From Hyphomonadaceae bacterium BRH_c29 (lineage in GTDB: Bacteria; Pseudomonadota; Alphaproteobacteria; Caulobacterales; Hyphomonadaceae): a stretch of 46,349 nucleotides of DNA. The stretch is taken from positions 1 through 46,349 of the forward strand of contig LADW01000065.1 of NCBI GenBank assembly GCA_000961695.1, in the 5' to 3' direction. A program made the position numbers and the translations under genes. Position 1 is the stretch's first letter, and the number at the start of each line of letters is the position of its first letter. The notes under the pieces were generated by a model that did no database searches, was not told the DNA's origin, and was given only the letters and a program-made list of their open reading frames with translations. Positions 19,372 to 26,916 of this stretch are shown here, piece after piece.

Positions 19372-20754
19372 ATGCGCCAGTTTCCAGCTTTCTTTAATTT
19401 GACCGGCCAAAGGGTCGTCGTCGTCGGCAGCGGTGAAGAAGCCGTGCGCAAAGTGCGTTTGCTCGTGACCGCAGGGGCGCTGCCCGTGATCCTCGTGCGT
19501 TCGACGGTGATCCTGGAGCGCGCCGAGGTGACCGGCTGTGATCTCCAGCCGATCTACCGCCTTCCGGAGGCGCTGAAAGGCGCCCGCCTCGCCATCGTGG
19601 CCGAGGACAATCCGGAGGCCATCGCCACCATCCGCGCCGCCGGGGTGCCGCTGAACGTGGTCGACCGGCCGGAGCTTTGCGATTTCACTGTGCCCTCGAT
19701 CATCGACCGGGGCGACGTCGTGGCCGCGATCGGCACGAACGGGACGAGCCCGGTTCTGGCCAAGGCGATCCGCGAGAAACTGGAAGCGCTGCTGCCGGCC
19801 CGGATCGGCGATCTGGCCGCGCTGGCCGGACGGATGCGCGACACGGTCAAGGCGGCGCTGCCGGACTTTGGCGCCCGGCGCCGGTTCTGGGAGCGCACGC
19901 TGACAGGCCGCGCGGCAGAGCTGGCCTATGCCGGTGACCTGGCAGGCGCCGAAGCCGAGATGACTTCCGAACTCGCTGCCCCCTCCGGGCAGGGCGTCGT
20001 GCACATCGTGGGCGCTGGCCCCGGCGATCCGGAATTGCTGACCCTGAAGGCGCTGCGCCTCATTCAGGAAGCCGATATTGTCTACTATGACCGCCTCGTC
20101 TCTGACGACATTCTGAGCCTGATCCGCCGAGATGCGGACCGCGTGTCTGTGGGCAAGAGCAAGGGCAATCATTCCGTGCCGCAGGACCAGATCCACGAGC
20201 TGCTGATCCGGTCTGCCCAGGACGGCAAACGCGTCGTGCGCCTGAAGGGCGGCGACCCGTTCATTTTCGGCCGGGGCGGGGAAGAGCTGGACGCGGTGGA
20301 AGCCGCTGGCGTCACCGCCTTTGTTGTGCCCGGTATTTCCTCCGCCCTCGGATGTGCGGCCAGCGCCGGCATCCCGCTGACCCACCGCGATCATGCCCAG
20401 GCCGTGACCTTCGTGACCGGCCATGCGAAAGCGGGCGGCGTGCCGGATCTCGACTGGCCCTCGCTGGCCCGGCGCGGCCAGACGGTGACCGTTTACATGG
20501 GCGTCGGCACAGCCGCTGCGATTACCGAGAAGCTGATCGAGGCGGGCCGCGCGCCGCAAACGCCGGTGGCCGTGATCGAGAATGGCACGCGCCCGAACGA
20601 GATCCGCGCCTATGGCATGCTGGACGAGCTGCCGCGCCTGATCGAGGTGCATGGCATCAAGGGTCCGGCCCTGCTGATCATTGGCGAAGTGACGGCGCTA
20701 CGCGTGCCGCGCGCCGCCGCAAGTCTTTCCACTGAAGAGGTTGTCACCGCATGA
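19372..20754 (+). CDS. cysG: Siroheme synthase (trifunctional CysG)
   Basis: CysG (460 residues; E. coli 457) makes siroheme, the prosthetic group of sulfite reductase, from uroporphyrinogen III. The N-terminal precorrin-2 dehydrogenase/ferrochelatase part has the NAD fold VVVVGSGEEAVRKVRLL (residues ~14-30) and the GTNGTSPVLAKAIREK segment. The C-terminal uroporphyrinogen methyltransferase (from ~residue 205) has the SAM-binding GAGPGDPELLTLKALRLI, YYDRLVS and GGDPFIFGRGGEE. The start is at 19372, as upstream codons are not family-like. An 18-base spaced TTGTCG/CTAAAT pair (19327-19356) may be the promoter. The stop overlaps the DUF2849 start (ATGA). Confidence 0.97.
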   Translation: MRQFPAFFNLTGQRVVVVGSGEEAVRKVRLLVTAGALPVILVRSTVILERAEVTGCDLQPIYRLPEALKGARLAIVAEDNPEAIATIRAAGVPLNVVDRPELCDFTVPSIIDRGDVVAAIGTNGTSPVLAKAIREKLEALLPARIGDLAALAGRMRDTVKAALPDFGARRRFWERTLTGRAAELAYAGDLAGAEAEMTSELAAPSGQGVVHIVGAGPGDPELLTLKALRLIQEADIVYYDRLVSDDILSLIRRDADRVSVGKSKGNHSVPQDQIHELLIRSAQDGKRVVRLKGGDPFIFGRGGEELDAVEAAGVTAFVVPGISSALGCAASAGIPLTHRDHAQAVTFVTGHAKAGGVPDLDWPSLARRGQTVTVYMGVGTAAAITEKLIEAGRAPQTPVAVIENGTRPNEIRAYGMLDELPRLIEVHGIKGPALLIIGEVTALRVPRAAASLSTEEVVTA

Positions 20755-21056
20755 CGTCCGTCCGCCCGAAACTGAAACCCGAAACGCCGAAGGCGATCAC
20801 CGCCTGGGAAACCGCCACTGGCCGTTCCGTCTGGATGACGCAGGTCGGCACCTGGTCCGATGATGTCAGAAAGGCCGCCGCCTTCACGGGCGAGATCGCC
20901 GAAGCCCGCCTTGCTGAAGCCTTCAAGCAGGAGGGGCAGGTGACCGACCCCTATTTCATGGAAGTGACAGAGACGGGTGGTATCACCGGCCGTGAGACGA
21001 TTCGTGAAACCATCCGTGCAACCGGTCCGACCGTGGCCTATGGAGCCAGCGCCTGA
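20751..21056 (+). CDS. DUF2849 protein of the sulfite reductase operon
   Basis: A 101-residue cytosolic protein of the DUF2849 family, which in alphaproteobacteria is found almost only between cysG and the sulfite reductase gene. Features: an N-terminal PKAITAWETATGRSVWM segment, a helical middle (DDVRKAAAFTGEIAEARLAEAF) and a short strand with DPYFMEV. No catalytic motif is visible, and the function is unknown; an accessory role in sulfite reductase maturation or activity is inferred from context. It overlaps cysG (ATGA) upstream and the GST gene (TGATG) downstream, so translation is coupled along the operon. Confidence 0.88.
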   Translation: MTSVRPKLKPETPKAITAWETATGRSVWMTQVGTWSDDVRKAAAFTGEIAEARLAEAFKQEGQVTDPYFMEVTETGGITGRETIRETIRATGPTVAYGASA

Positions 21057-21688
21057 TGCCCGCCCGTGAGATTTCCCGCCTGACCCTTTATGGCGACTCG
21101 ATTTCAGGCAATTGCCAGAAGCCGAAATGGACAGCTGACCTGTTGGGCGTGCCGTATGACTGGATCGAGGTCGACATCCTTCAGGCCGGGACGCAGACGG
21201 AGGATTTCCTCGCTGTGAACCCGGCAGGGCAGGTGCCCGTCGCGCGCTGGCCGGATGGCCGCGTTCTGCCGCAGTCGAATGCGATCATGCTCTATGTTGC
21301 GGAAGAGGCGGGCAGCGATCTGGTGCCGGACGACACGTTCAAGCGCGCCAAGATGATGAGCTGGCTGTTCTGGGAACAATATTCCCACGAGACGGCCATC
21401 GCCGTGCGCCGCTTCCAGAAACATTATCTGAAAAAGCCGGATGACGAGATCGACCCGAACCTGATGGCCAAGGGCCGCCGGGCGCTGGGCGTGATGGAAA
21501 TGCAGCTGACGTTTACCGACTGGATCGTCGGGGATCAGATGACGCTCGCCGACATCGCGCTCGTGGCCTACACGCGCGTGGCGCATGAAGGCGGGTTTGA
21601 CCTGTCAGACTTCCCGTCGGTTGAGCGCTGGATCAGCCGCACCGAAGCGGCGCTCGGCATTCCGCACGCAAGAGAGGTTGCAGCATGA
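21056..21688 (+). CDS. Glutathione S-transferase family protein in the cys operon
   Basis: A 210-residue soluble GST. The thioredoxin-like N-terminal domain has the active-site region GNCQKPKWTADLLGVPYDW and the glutathione-binding VNPAGQVPVARWPDG, with QSNAIMLYVAEE as the SNAIL/TRAIL-type motif. The helical domain holds the GST N-capping segment WIVGDQMTLADIAL. The class is unclear (closest in form to bacterial beta/theta-like enzymes), and the substrate is unknown. It sits between DUF2849 and cysI, overlapping the former by one base; a GST at this position is not part of the usual cys cluster. A thiol or sulfite detoxification role would fit the context but is inference. Confidence 0.92.
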   Translation: MPAREISRLTLYGDSISGNCQKPKWTADLLGVPYDWIEVDILQAGTQTEDFLAVNPAGQVPVARWPDGRVLPQSNAIMLYVAEEAGSDLVPDDTFKRAKMMSWLFWEQYSHETAIAVRRFQKHYLKKPDDEIDPNLMAKGRRALGVMEMQLTFTDWIVGDQMTLADIALVAYTRVAHEGGFDLSDFPSVERWISRTEAALGIPHAREVAA

Positions 21689-21741
21689 CAGCCCTGAGCC
21701 TGCATCATGTGACGCGCAAAGCGCGGATACGGAGCAATTAG
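21685..21741 (+). CDS. Possible 18-codon coupled ORF before cysI
   Basis: The ATG overlaps the GST stop (ATGA, 21685-21688) and the frame reads MTALSLHHVTRKARIRSN, stopping with TAG two bases before the cysI ATG. Thus ribosomes could run without a break from GST to cysI. The peptide is basic with two adjacent His. It may be a pure coupling device, a leader peptide, or the worn-down remnant of an earlier gene. Too short to test by eye. Confidence 0.35.
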   Translation: MTALSLHHVTRKARIRSN

Positions 21742-21743
21742 AA

Positions 21744-23399
21744 ATGTACCGTTATGATGAGTTTGATGCCCGGCTGGTAAAAGACCGGGTGGATCAGTTC
21801 CGCGGGCAGGTGAACCGGCGGCTGTCCGGCGAATTGCTGGAAGACGAGTTCAAGCCGCTGCGCCTGCAGAATGGTGTTTACCTCCAGCTGCACGCCTACA
21901 TGCTGCGCGTGGCCATTCCGTATGGCCAGCTGAACGGCGCCAAGCTGCGTGGGCTGGCTGAGGTCGCCCGCGACTATGACCGGGGCTATGGCCATTTCAC
22001 GACGCGCCAGAACATCCAGTATAACTGGGTGGCGCTGAAGGATATTCCGGACGTGCTGGAGAAGCTGGCCGGGGTCGAGCTGCACGCCATCCAGACCTCA
22101 GGCAATTGTATCCGCAACGTGACGTCGGATCATTTCGCCGGGGCGGCCTTTGATGAGCTGATGGACCCGCGCCCCTGGTGTGAGATCATCCGCCAGTGGA
22201 GCACGTTCCATCCGGAATTCGCCTTCCTGCCGCGCAAGTTCAAGATCGCCGTCACGGCGGCAGAGCATGACCGCGCGGCGATTGCCGTGCATGACATTGG
22301 CCTGCGCATCCTGAAGCGCGGCGATGTGGTCGGCTTTGAAGTCCATGTCGGCGGCGGGCAGGGGCGGACGCCGCACCTGGCTGCGCTGGTCAAGGATTTC
22401 GTTCCGGAGGCGGAGCTTCTCGATTATCTCGAAGCCATCATGCGGGTCTATAACCGCTATGGCCGCCGGGACAACAAGTACAAGGCGCGCATCAAGATCC
22501 TGGTGAACGAGCTGGGTACAGAGGAATTCACCGCCCAGGTGGATGCCGAATATGCCGCCCAGAAAGGGCATGAGAAGATCGACCTGCCGCAGGCAGAGAT
22601 CGACCGGATCAATGCCTATTTCGCGCCGCCGGCGTTCGACGCCGATACGGGTAGCGAGACGTTCGAGGCCGCCAAGGCAGCAGACCCGGCCTTTGCCGAA
22701 TGGGCCGAGGTGAACCTGCACAAGCATAAGCAGGCTGGCCATGCCTCCGTGACGGTCAGCCTGAAGCCGATCGGCGGGGCTGCGGGCGATGCCACCGACG
22801 CGCAGATGCTGGTCGTGGCCGATCTCGCCGAGCGCTACGGCTATGACGACATCCGCGTCTCCCATGCGCAGAACCTTGTCCTGCCGCATGTGCCGGTGAA
22901 GCATCTCTATGCGATCTGGCAGGCGCTGGACGCGGCGGGTATTGCCACCGCGAATGAGAGCCTGATCACCGACCTGATCGTTTGCCCCGGTCTCGACTAT
23001 TGCAACCTCGCCAATGCGCGCTCCATCCCGGTCGGGCAGGCGCTGCAGAAGGTGTTTGCTGATCCGAAATACCAGCGTGAGATCGGGCGGCTGCACATCA
23101 ATATTTCCGGCTGCATCAATGCCTGCGGTCACCACCATGTCGGCCATATCGGCATTCTCGGCGTCGACCGGAAAGGCGAGGAATTCTACCAGATCAGCCT
23201 CGGCGGACGGGCCGACGAGAAAGCCGCCATCGGCGACATTGCCGGGCCGGCCCTGAAGGGCGAAGACGTGCCTCAGGCGGTGAAGCGGATCGTCGACACC
23301 TATATGGCGCTGCGCACATCGCCCGATGAGCTGTTCATCGACACGCTGGCGCGCACCGGCGCTGAACCGTTCAAGGAGGCCGTCTATGCCACTGCTTAA
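21744..23399 (+). CDS. cysI: Sulfite reductase hemoprotein subunit (nitrite/sulfite reductase family)
   Basis: A 551-residue siroheme/[4Fe-4S] reductase that takes six electrons to reduce sulfite to sulfide. The iron-sulfur/siroheme ligands are visible as Cys414-x5-Cys420 (CPGLDYC) and Cys457-x3-Cys461 (CINAC, followed by GHHH). The two ferredoxin-like half-domains and the HFTTRQNIQYNW and TSGNCIRNVTSD substrate-side motifs are present. No cysJ flavoprotein is nearby, so electrons probably come from ferredoxin or another donor. I start at the ATG at 21744 with GGAG nine bases upstream; the longer frame would overlap GST. Given cysG, DUF934 and cysH alongside, sulfite rather than nitrite is the likely substrate. 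Confidence 0.95.
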   Translation: MYRYDEFDARLVKDRVDQFRGQVNRRLSGELLEDEFKPLRLQNGVYLQLHAYMLRVAIPYGQLNGAKLRGLAEVARDYDRGYGHFTTRQNIQYNWVALKDIPDVLEKLAGVELHAIQTSGNCIRNVTSDHFAGAAFDELMDPRPWCEIIRQWSTFHPEFAFLPRKFKIAVTAAEHDRAAIAVHDIGLRILKRGDVVGFEVHVGGGQGRTPHLAALVKDFVPEAELLDYLEAIMRVYNRYGRRDNKYKARIKILVNELGTEEFTAQVDAEYAAQKGHEKIDLPQAEIDRINAYFAPPAFDADTGSETFEAAKAADPAFAEWAEVNLHKHKQAGHASVTVSLKPIGGAAGDATDAQMLVVADLAERYGYDDIRVSHAQNLVLPHVPVKHLYAIWQALDAAGIATANESLITDLIVCPGLDYCNLANARSIPVGQALQKVFADPKYQREIGRLHINISGCINACGHHHVGHIGILGVDRKGEEFYQISLGGRADEKAAIGDIAGPALKGEDVPQAVKRIVDTYMALRTSPDELFIDTLARTGAEPFKEAVYATA

Positions 23400-23874
23400 G
23401 GATGGCGCCGAGATCGAGAACGTTTTTGTGTATCTCGATGGTGAAGCAGAACTAAAGGCAGACCAGGCGGTGACCCTGCCGCTGGCGCGTTTCCTGGCCG
23501 AGTCGGGGACGCTGGCCGGGCGGAATGTTCCGGTGGGTGTACGCCTCGTTCCGGAAGATGATGTCGGGCTGCTGGCTCCATTTCTTGAATGGATTCAACT
23601 GGTTGAGATCTCGTTCCCCAAGTATACCGATGGCCGGGGCTATTCGCAGGCCCAGCTGCTGCGCCGGCGTCATGGCTATCGGGGCGAGCTGCGCGCGGTG
23701 GGACACGTGCTGCGCGATCAGATTTTCTACATGAACCGTTCAGGCTTCGACGCTTACGAGACGGCCCGTGCTGACCTACCTAGTGTTCTGGAAGCCCTGA
23801 ATGAATTCCGCGATGCCTACCAGCCTGCCGCCGATGGCCGGGTGCCGGTGTTTCGCCAGAGAAACGGAAACTGA
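23386..23874 (+). CDS. DUF934 protein of the sulfite reductase operon
   Basis: A 162-residue soluble DUF934 protein. Members sit directly after the sulfite reductase gene in many Proteobacteria and are thought to assist it, but no activity is proven. Seen here: an N-terminal strand region, VGVRLVPEDDVGLL, the conserved ISFPKYTDGRGYSQAQLLR stretch (about residues 70-88), RGELRAVGHVLRDQIFYMNR and a C-terminal helix. The start at 23386 has AAGGAGG eight bases upstream inside cysI and overlaps the end of that gene by 14 bases; cysH begins 4 bases after the stop. The context makes a role in assimilatory sulfite reduction very likely. Confidence 0.9.
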   Translation: MPLLKDGAEIENVFVYLDGEAELKADQAVTLPLARFLAESGTLAGRNVPVGVRLVPEDDVGLLAPFLEWIQLVEISFPKYTDGRGYSQAQLLRRRHGYRGELRAVGHVLRDQIFYMNRSGFDAYETARADLPSVLEALNEFRDAYQPAADGRVPVFRQRNGN

Positions 23875-23878
23875 CCCT

Positions 23879-24622
23879 ATGCCCTATGGCGATATCAAAC
23901 TCCGTCAGCTTGAATCGACCGAGGCGCGCCTCACTCGCCTGAACGGCGAGTTGCGCGATGCCTCGGCCCAGACGGTGCTGCGCGTCGCCATGGTGCGGGA
24001 ATGGCCCGAGCAGCTGACCTATGTGTCGAGCTTTGGCGCAGAAAGCATCGCCATGCTGGCCCTGATCGCCGATGTCGATCCGAGCCTGCCGATTGTCTTC
24101 CTGGAAACGGGCATGCATTTCCCGCAGACGCTGGACTATCGCGACGAGGTGATTGACCGCCTCGGCCTGACCGGTGTGCGCTCGATCCCGCCGAGTGAGA
24201 CGGAACGCAAGATCCTCGATCCGGACAACAAGCTCTGGCAAACCGATTCCGATGCCTGCTGCGCGCTGCGCAAGGTGCGTCCGCTGGAGCCGGCGCTGGA
24301 AGGCTTCAATGCCTGGATCACGGGCCGCAAGCGGTTCCATGGCGGCGCGCGGATGAGCCTGCCGGTCTTCGAATTTGCCAATGGCCGCTACAAGGTGAAC
24401 CCGATGGCGGGCTGGACGGGCGAGGATGTCGAGCTGTTCGTGAAGCAGCGGAATCTGCCGCGTCACCCGCTGGTCGAGCAGGGCTATCCCTCGATTGGCT
24501 GCTGGCCGTGCACCCGGCCTGCGTCGGACCCGATGGACCCGCGGTCCGGCCGTTGGGCAGGGCAGGCGAAGAGCGAGTGCGGTCTGCATCTCGACAAGGC
24601 CGATCGCCCGCGCGTATTCTAA
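23879..24622 (+). CDS. cysH: Adenylyl-sulfate (APS) reductase, iron-sulfur type CysH
   Basis: A 247-residue CysH that reduces activated sulfate to sulfite with thioredoxin or glutathione. The nucleotide loop SFGAES (residues 51-56) and LETGMHFPQT are present. The Cys127-Cys128 and Cys208-x2-Cys211 pairs are the four [4Fe-4S] ligands of the APS-type enzyme, and Cys234 in ECGLH is the catalytic cysteine. These pairs are absent from E. coli-type PAPS reductase, so the substrate should be APS, which means no APS kinase is needed for assimilation. It is the last gene of the operon; ATP sulfurylase (cysD/N or sat) is not in this window. A strong terminator follows. Confidence 0.95.
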   Translation: MPYGDIKLRQLESTEARLTRLNGELRDASAQTVLRVAMVREWPEQLTYVSSFGAESIAMLALIADVDPSLPIVFLETGMHFPQTLDYRDEVIDRLGLTGVRSIPPSETERKILDPDNKLWQTDSDACCALRKVRPLEPALEGFNAWITGRKRFHGGARMSLPVFEFANGRYKVNPMAGWTGEDVELFVKQRNLPRHPLVEQGYPSIGCWPCTRPASDPMDPRSGRWAGQAKSECGLHLDKADRPRVF

Positions 24623-24669
24623 GCCTCTCTCGGGGAGGTCTCTTTCACACCAGGGGGACCACACCCATT

Positions 24670-24703
24670 CGCCCTTCCCGTAACCGGGGAGGGCGTTTTT
24701 CTT
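24670..24703 (+). terminator. Rho-independent terminator of the cys operon
   Basis: A 10-bp stem CGCCCTTCCC/GGGGAGGGCG (24670-24679 with 24686-24695, one wobble) with a GTAACC loop is followed by TTTTTCTTT. It touches the end of the convergent methyltransferase gene. Confidence 0.88.
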
Positions 24704-25590
24704 TACAGCCCCTGTCCCCGCATGCCGAACACGTGCGCCAGCGCGATGGCGCCGGCGGTGGCGACGTTGAGGCTGTCAAAGCCTGCCGTGATGGGAATGC
24801 GCACGGGCGTCGCGGCTGCGATCAGCGCGTCCGGCAGGCCCGGCCCTTCGGCGCCGAGCAGGATGGCGAGCTTGTCCGGCACGGGCAGGGTTTGCATCGG
24901 GGCGGCGTCCGGGCGGGGCGTCATGGCCCAGACCGTGTAGCCGGCGTTTAAGACGGCATTTACCATGTCCAAGCCCGTCCCGCCTTGGGCATAGGGCAGG
25001 AAGAGGCTCGCGCCGGACGAGACCCTTATGGCTTTGCGGTAGAGCGGATCACAGCAGCGCTCATCCAGCAGAACGGCGCCTGCGCCGAAGGCCGCTGCGT
25101 TGCGAAAGCACGCGCCGGTATTGTCGTGATTGGAAATGTCGGAGAGCAGGAGGAGGGGCTTTGAGGAAGGCTCATCCTGAGCGAAGTCGAAGGATGCGGC
25201 CCGCGCCCGTGCTTCGACTTCGCTCAGCATGAGCGCTCCAGTGGGGCTCAGAAATTCCCCGGGCAGGGGAATCTCTCCCTTCAGTCCGCAGGCGAGGACG
25301 CCGCGATGCATGGGGAAGCCGGCGATCTGATCCATCACGGCCTGCGGCGCCATATAGACCGGCACGTCCTCCGGCACCTTGGCGAGCCTGTCTGCCAGAG
25401 GCTCGAGCCGGCTTTCGGCCAGGAACAGGCTCTCGACCGCAAAGCGGGACCGGGTGAGCAGGGTCTCCAGCGTCACCTTGCCCTCCACGATGAACCGCCC
25501 GCCATGGCCGGAGGTCAGGTCTTTCTCCCGGATGGACGTGTAGGCGGCAAGGCGCGGATCGGCGGGGTCTGTGACGGGGATCAGATGCAT
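24703..25590 (-). CDS. SpoU/TrmH-family RNA 2'-O-ribose methyltransferase with an inserted repeat peptide
   Basis: A ~295-residue SPOUT methyltransferase that should 2'-O-methylate rRNA or tRNA using SAM. An N-terminal substrate-binding domain (GGRFIVEGKVTLETLL) is followed by the SPOUT fold with the three SpoU motifs: SDISNHDNTGACFRNAAAFG, ILLGAEGPGL and RIPITAGFDSLNVATAGAIAL. Between the two domains is an in-frame insert reading ALMLSEVEARARAAS then FDFAQDEP, encoded by a 23-bp inverted repeat (25170-25234) and not expected in relatives. I start at the ATG at 25590 (MHLIPVTDP); in-frame starts at 25602, 25620 and TTG 25626 also exist. Which RNA site is modified cannot be told. Confidence 0.88.
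   Translation of the reverse strand: MHLIPVTDPADPRLAAYTSIREKDLTSGHGGRFIVEGKVTLETLLTRSRFAVESLFLAESRLEPLADRLAKVPEDVPVYMAPQAVMDQIAGFPMHRGVLACGLKGEIPLPGEFLSPTGALMLSEVEARARAASFDFAQDEPSSKPLLLLSDISNHDNTGACFRNAAAFGAGAVLLDERCCDPLYRKAIRVSSGASLFLPYAQGGTGLDMVNAVLNAGYTVWAMTPRPDAAPMQTLPVPDKLAILLGAEGPGLPDALIAAATPVRIPITAGFDSLNVATAGAIALAHVFGMRGQGL
25170..25234. repeat. Palindromic element translated within the SpoU methyltransferase gene
   Basis: Arms 25170-25192 and 25212-25234 are inverted repeats of 23 bp that match at 22 positions, around a 19-base GC-rich centre. The core CTTCGACTTCGCTCAG is of a type I know as dispersed repeats in alphaproteobacterial genomes. The element keeps the reading frame and adds about 22-25 residues at the domain junction, in the manner of Rickettsia palindromic elements. 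Only this copy is seen in the window. Confidence 0.8.
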
Positions 25591-25699
25591 GGGCGATCCC
25601 ATGCCTGCGGCAGGGCGCATAATCAATTGATACGTCAGGCTTTATCTTTCAGAAGGCGCAAGGGTGTAAATCAAGGGTAGCAATTCGTGGGGCGGAGAC

Positions 25700-26362
25700 A
25701 TGCGGAATCCTGTGGCAATTATCAGCCGCTACTGGCGGATCATATTGCTGATTATCGTATTGATCCTCCTGGTAATCCACGCGTGGATGCGCGACCCATA
25801 CCCTGCATTGAGCATGGCGGGCGTTGAAGAGCGGCAGAAGGCCTTCAATGCGGCACTGGCCTCCAATCTGCGCATGGCTCCTACAGAGGACGTTCTGGCA
25901 TTCATCCCGGAGGAAAAAGCGAAAGACCTCTTGTCCCGCGTCTCGTCTAAAGAGCGTGGTCAGATTGGTGCGTCTTCATGTGGCTGGGTGACCCGTGAAT
26001 GCCTCACCTACAACCGCAGACGGGCTTACAACGCTTGCGAATTCTATCCTAGGGACACCAGTATTGGCGATATTGTTTGCCGGGCGTCTATTCCCTCCGA
26101 CAGACAGGTGTTTCTGATGTATTGGAAAGGGCGTAGCCATTTCATCGCAAAAGAAGGTTGTCTGTCCACAACATGGACGCGAAAGGCATCCGGTTGGCGT
26201 GTCCGCAATGCACAGATCGACTTTCCTGTCGACCATGTTGCATTGGAGAGGGCCCGGAGAGAAATGACGGGCCAGGATACTTGTTCCGATCCCCTCGGAT
26301 GCGTGGATCTCCACATATTCGATAAGCTCTCAGATTCTGATCCACCGTCTAACTGCCCGTAG
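25700..26362 (+). CDS. Unknown N-terminally anchored protein
   Basis: A 220-residue protein I do not recognise. Residues ~8-29 form one membrane helix after a short basic N-terminus, so the rest should be periplasmic. The soluble part contains six or more cysteines (in SSCGWVTRECLTYN, NACEF, IVCRA, EGCLST, DTCSDPLGC), which could form disulfides, and it ends with Cys-Pro. GGCGGAG precedes the ATG. Its third-position GC is visibly lower than in neighbouring genes, with runs such as attgctgattatcg, hinting at transfer or relaxed selection. It is convergent with the RcnB-like gene and has its own upstream region after the divergent methyltransferase. Confidence 0.75.
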   Translation: MRNPVAIISRYWRIILLIIVLILLVIHAWMRDPYPALSMAGVEERQKAFNAALASNLRMAPTEDVLAFIPEEKAKDLLSRVSSKERGQIGASSCGWVTRECLTYNRRRAYNACEFYPRDTSIGDIVCRASIPSDRQVFLMYWKGRSHFIAKEGCLSTTWTRKASGWRVRNAQIDFPVDHVALERARREMTGQDTCSDPLGCVDLHIFDKLSDSDPPSNCP

Positions 26363-26437
26363 TTCCGCACAAGGAAGAGCGGACATCGGAGTTCCCATGC
26401 CCGCTCCATCTGTCTCAACTGATCGTTGGGGGTTCAA

Positions 26438-26767
26438 TCAGTCGAGAAGGTCGACAATGGCCTGGGCCACGAGGCCCGTGGTCGTCTGCATCAGATAGGC
26501 GTCCCGGTCGACGATCACCCAGCGATAGCCGGCCGGTGGCGGCTTCAGATCGTAGCGATGCCAGTCGTCGAAGTCGTGATCGTTGCGATAGTCTGATGGC
26601 AGGTAGTCGCCACGGTTCCATATTTTCTTTGCCTGGCCGGGCGGGATCTTGCCCTGTTTGGCCAGGCCCGGCGGCCCTTCATGGCCATGGGCATTGTGGG
26701 GCGGGTCGGCATAGGCCATCAGGCCCGTGCCGACAGTGGCGGCCAGAAATAGTGTGATGCGTTTCAT
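26438..26767 (-). CDS. RcnB-like small periplasmic protein
   Basis: A ~109-residue exported protein with a signal peptide (MKRITLFLAATVGTGLMAYA) and a mature part rich in Pro, Gly, His and Asp. The end WHRYDLKPPPAGYRWVIVDR followed by AYLMQTTTGLVAQAIVDLL is the RcnB/YohN-family pattern. RcnB in E. coli modulates nickel/cobalt efflux; many alphaproteobacterial paralogues have unknown roles. The His/Asp-rich N-terminus (HNAHGHEG) would suit metal binding (inference). The ATG at 26767 is preferred for signal-peptide shape; another in-frame ATG at 26782 adds five residues. It follows rpoH on the same strand but the 149-base gap, with no clear coupling, suggests separate expression. Confidence 0.8.
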   Translation of the reverse strand: MKRITLFLAATVGTGLMAYADPPHNAHGHEGPPGLAKQGKIPPGQAKKIWNRGDYLPSDYRNDHDFDDWHRYDLKPPPAGYRWVIVDRDAYLMQTTTGLVAQAIVDLLD

Positions 26768-26916
26768 AACCATCGCTTTCATGCCTTCCGATTCAGCCCA
26801 TCAACGGCTGGCGGGGCATCCGGTTCCCGGCAGGGGAAAAGAACGGTTGGTGACCGCGATGAGGCCAGCAAAAAAGATCAGAAACTTAAAGGCGGCGCAG
26901 ACCACCAGCGGGGGGA

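Noticed and set aside
19351..20652. 433-codon minus-strand ORF opposite cysG
   Set aside because: No domain and low-complexity Arg/Gly/His content; a shadow of cysG.
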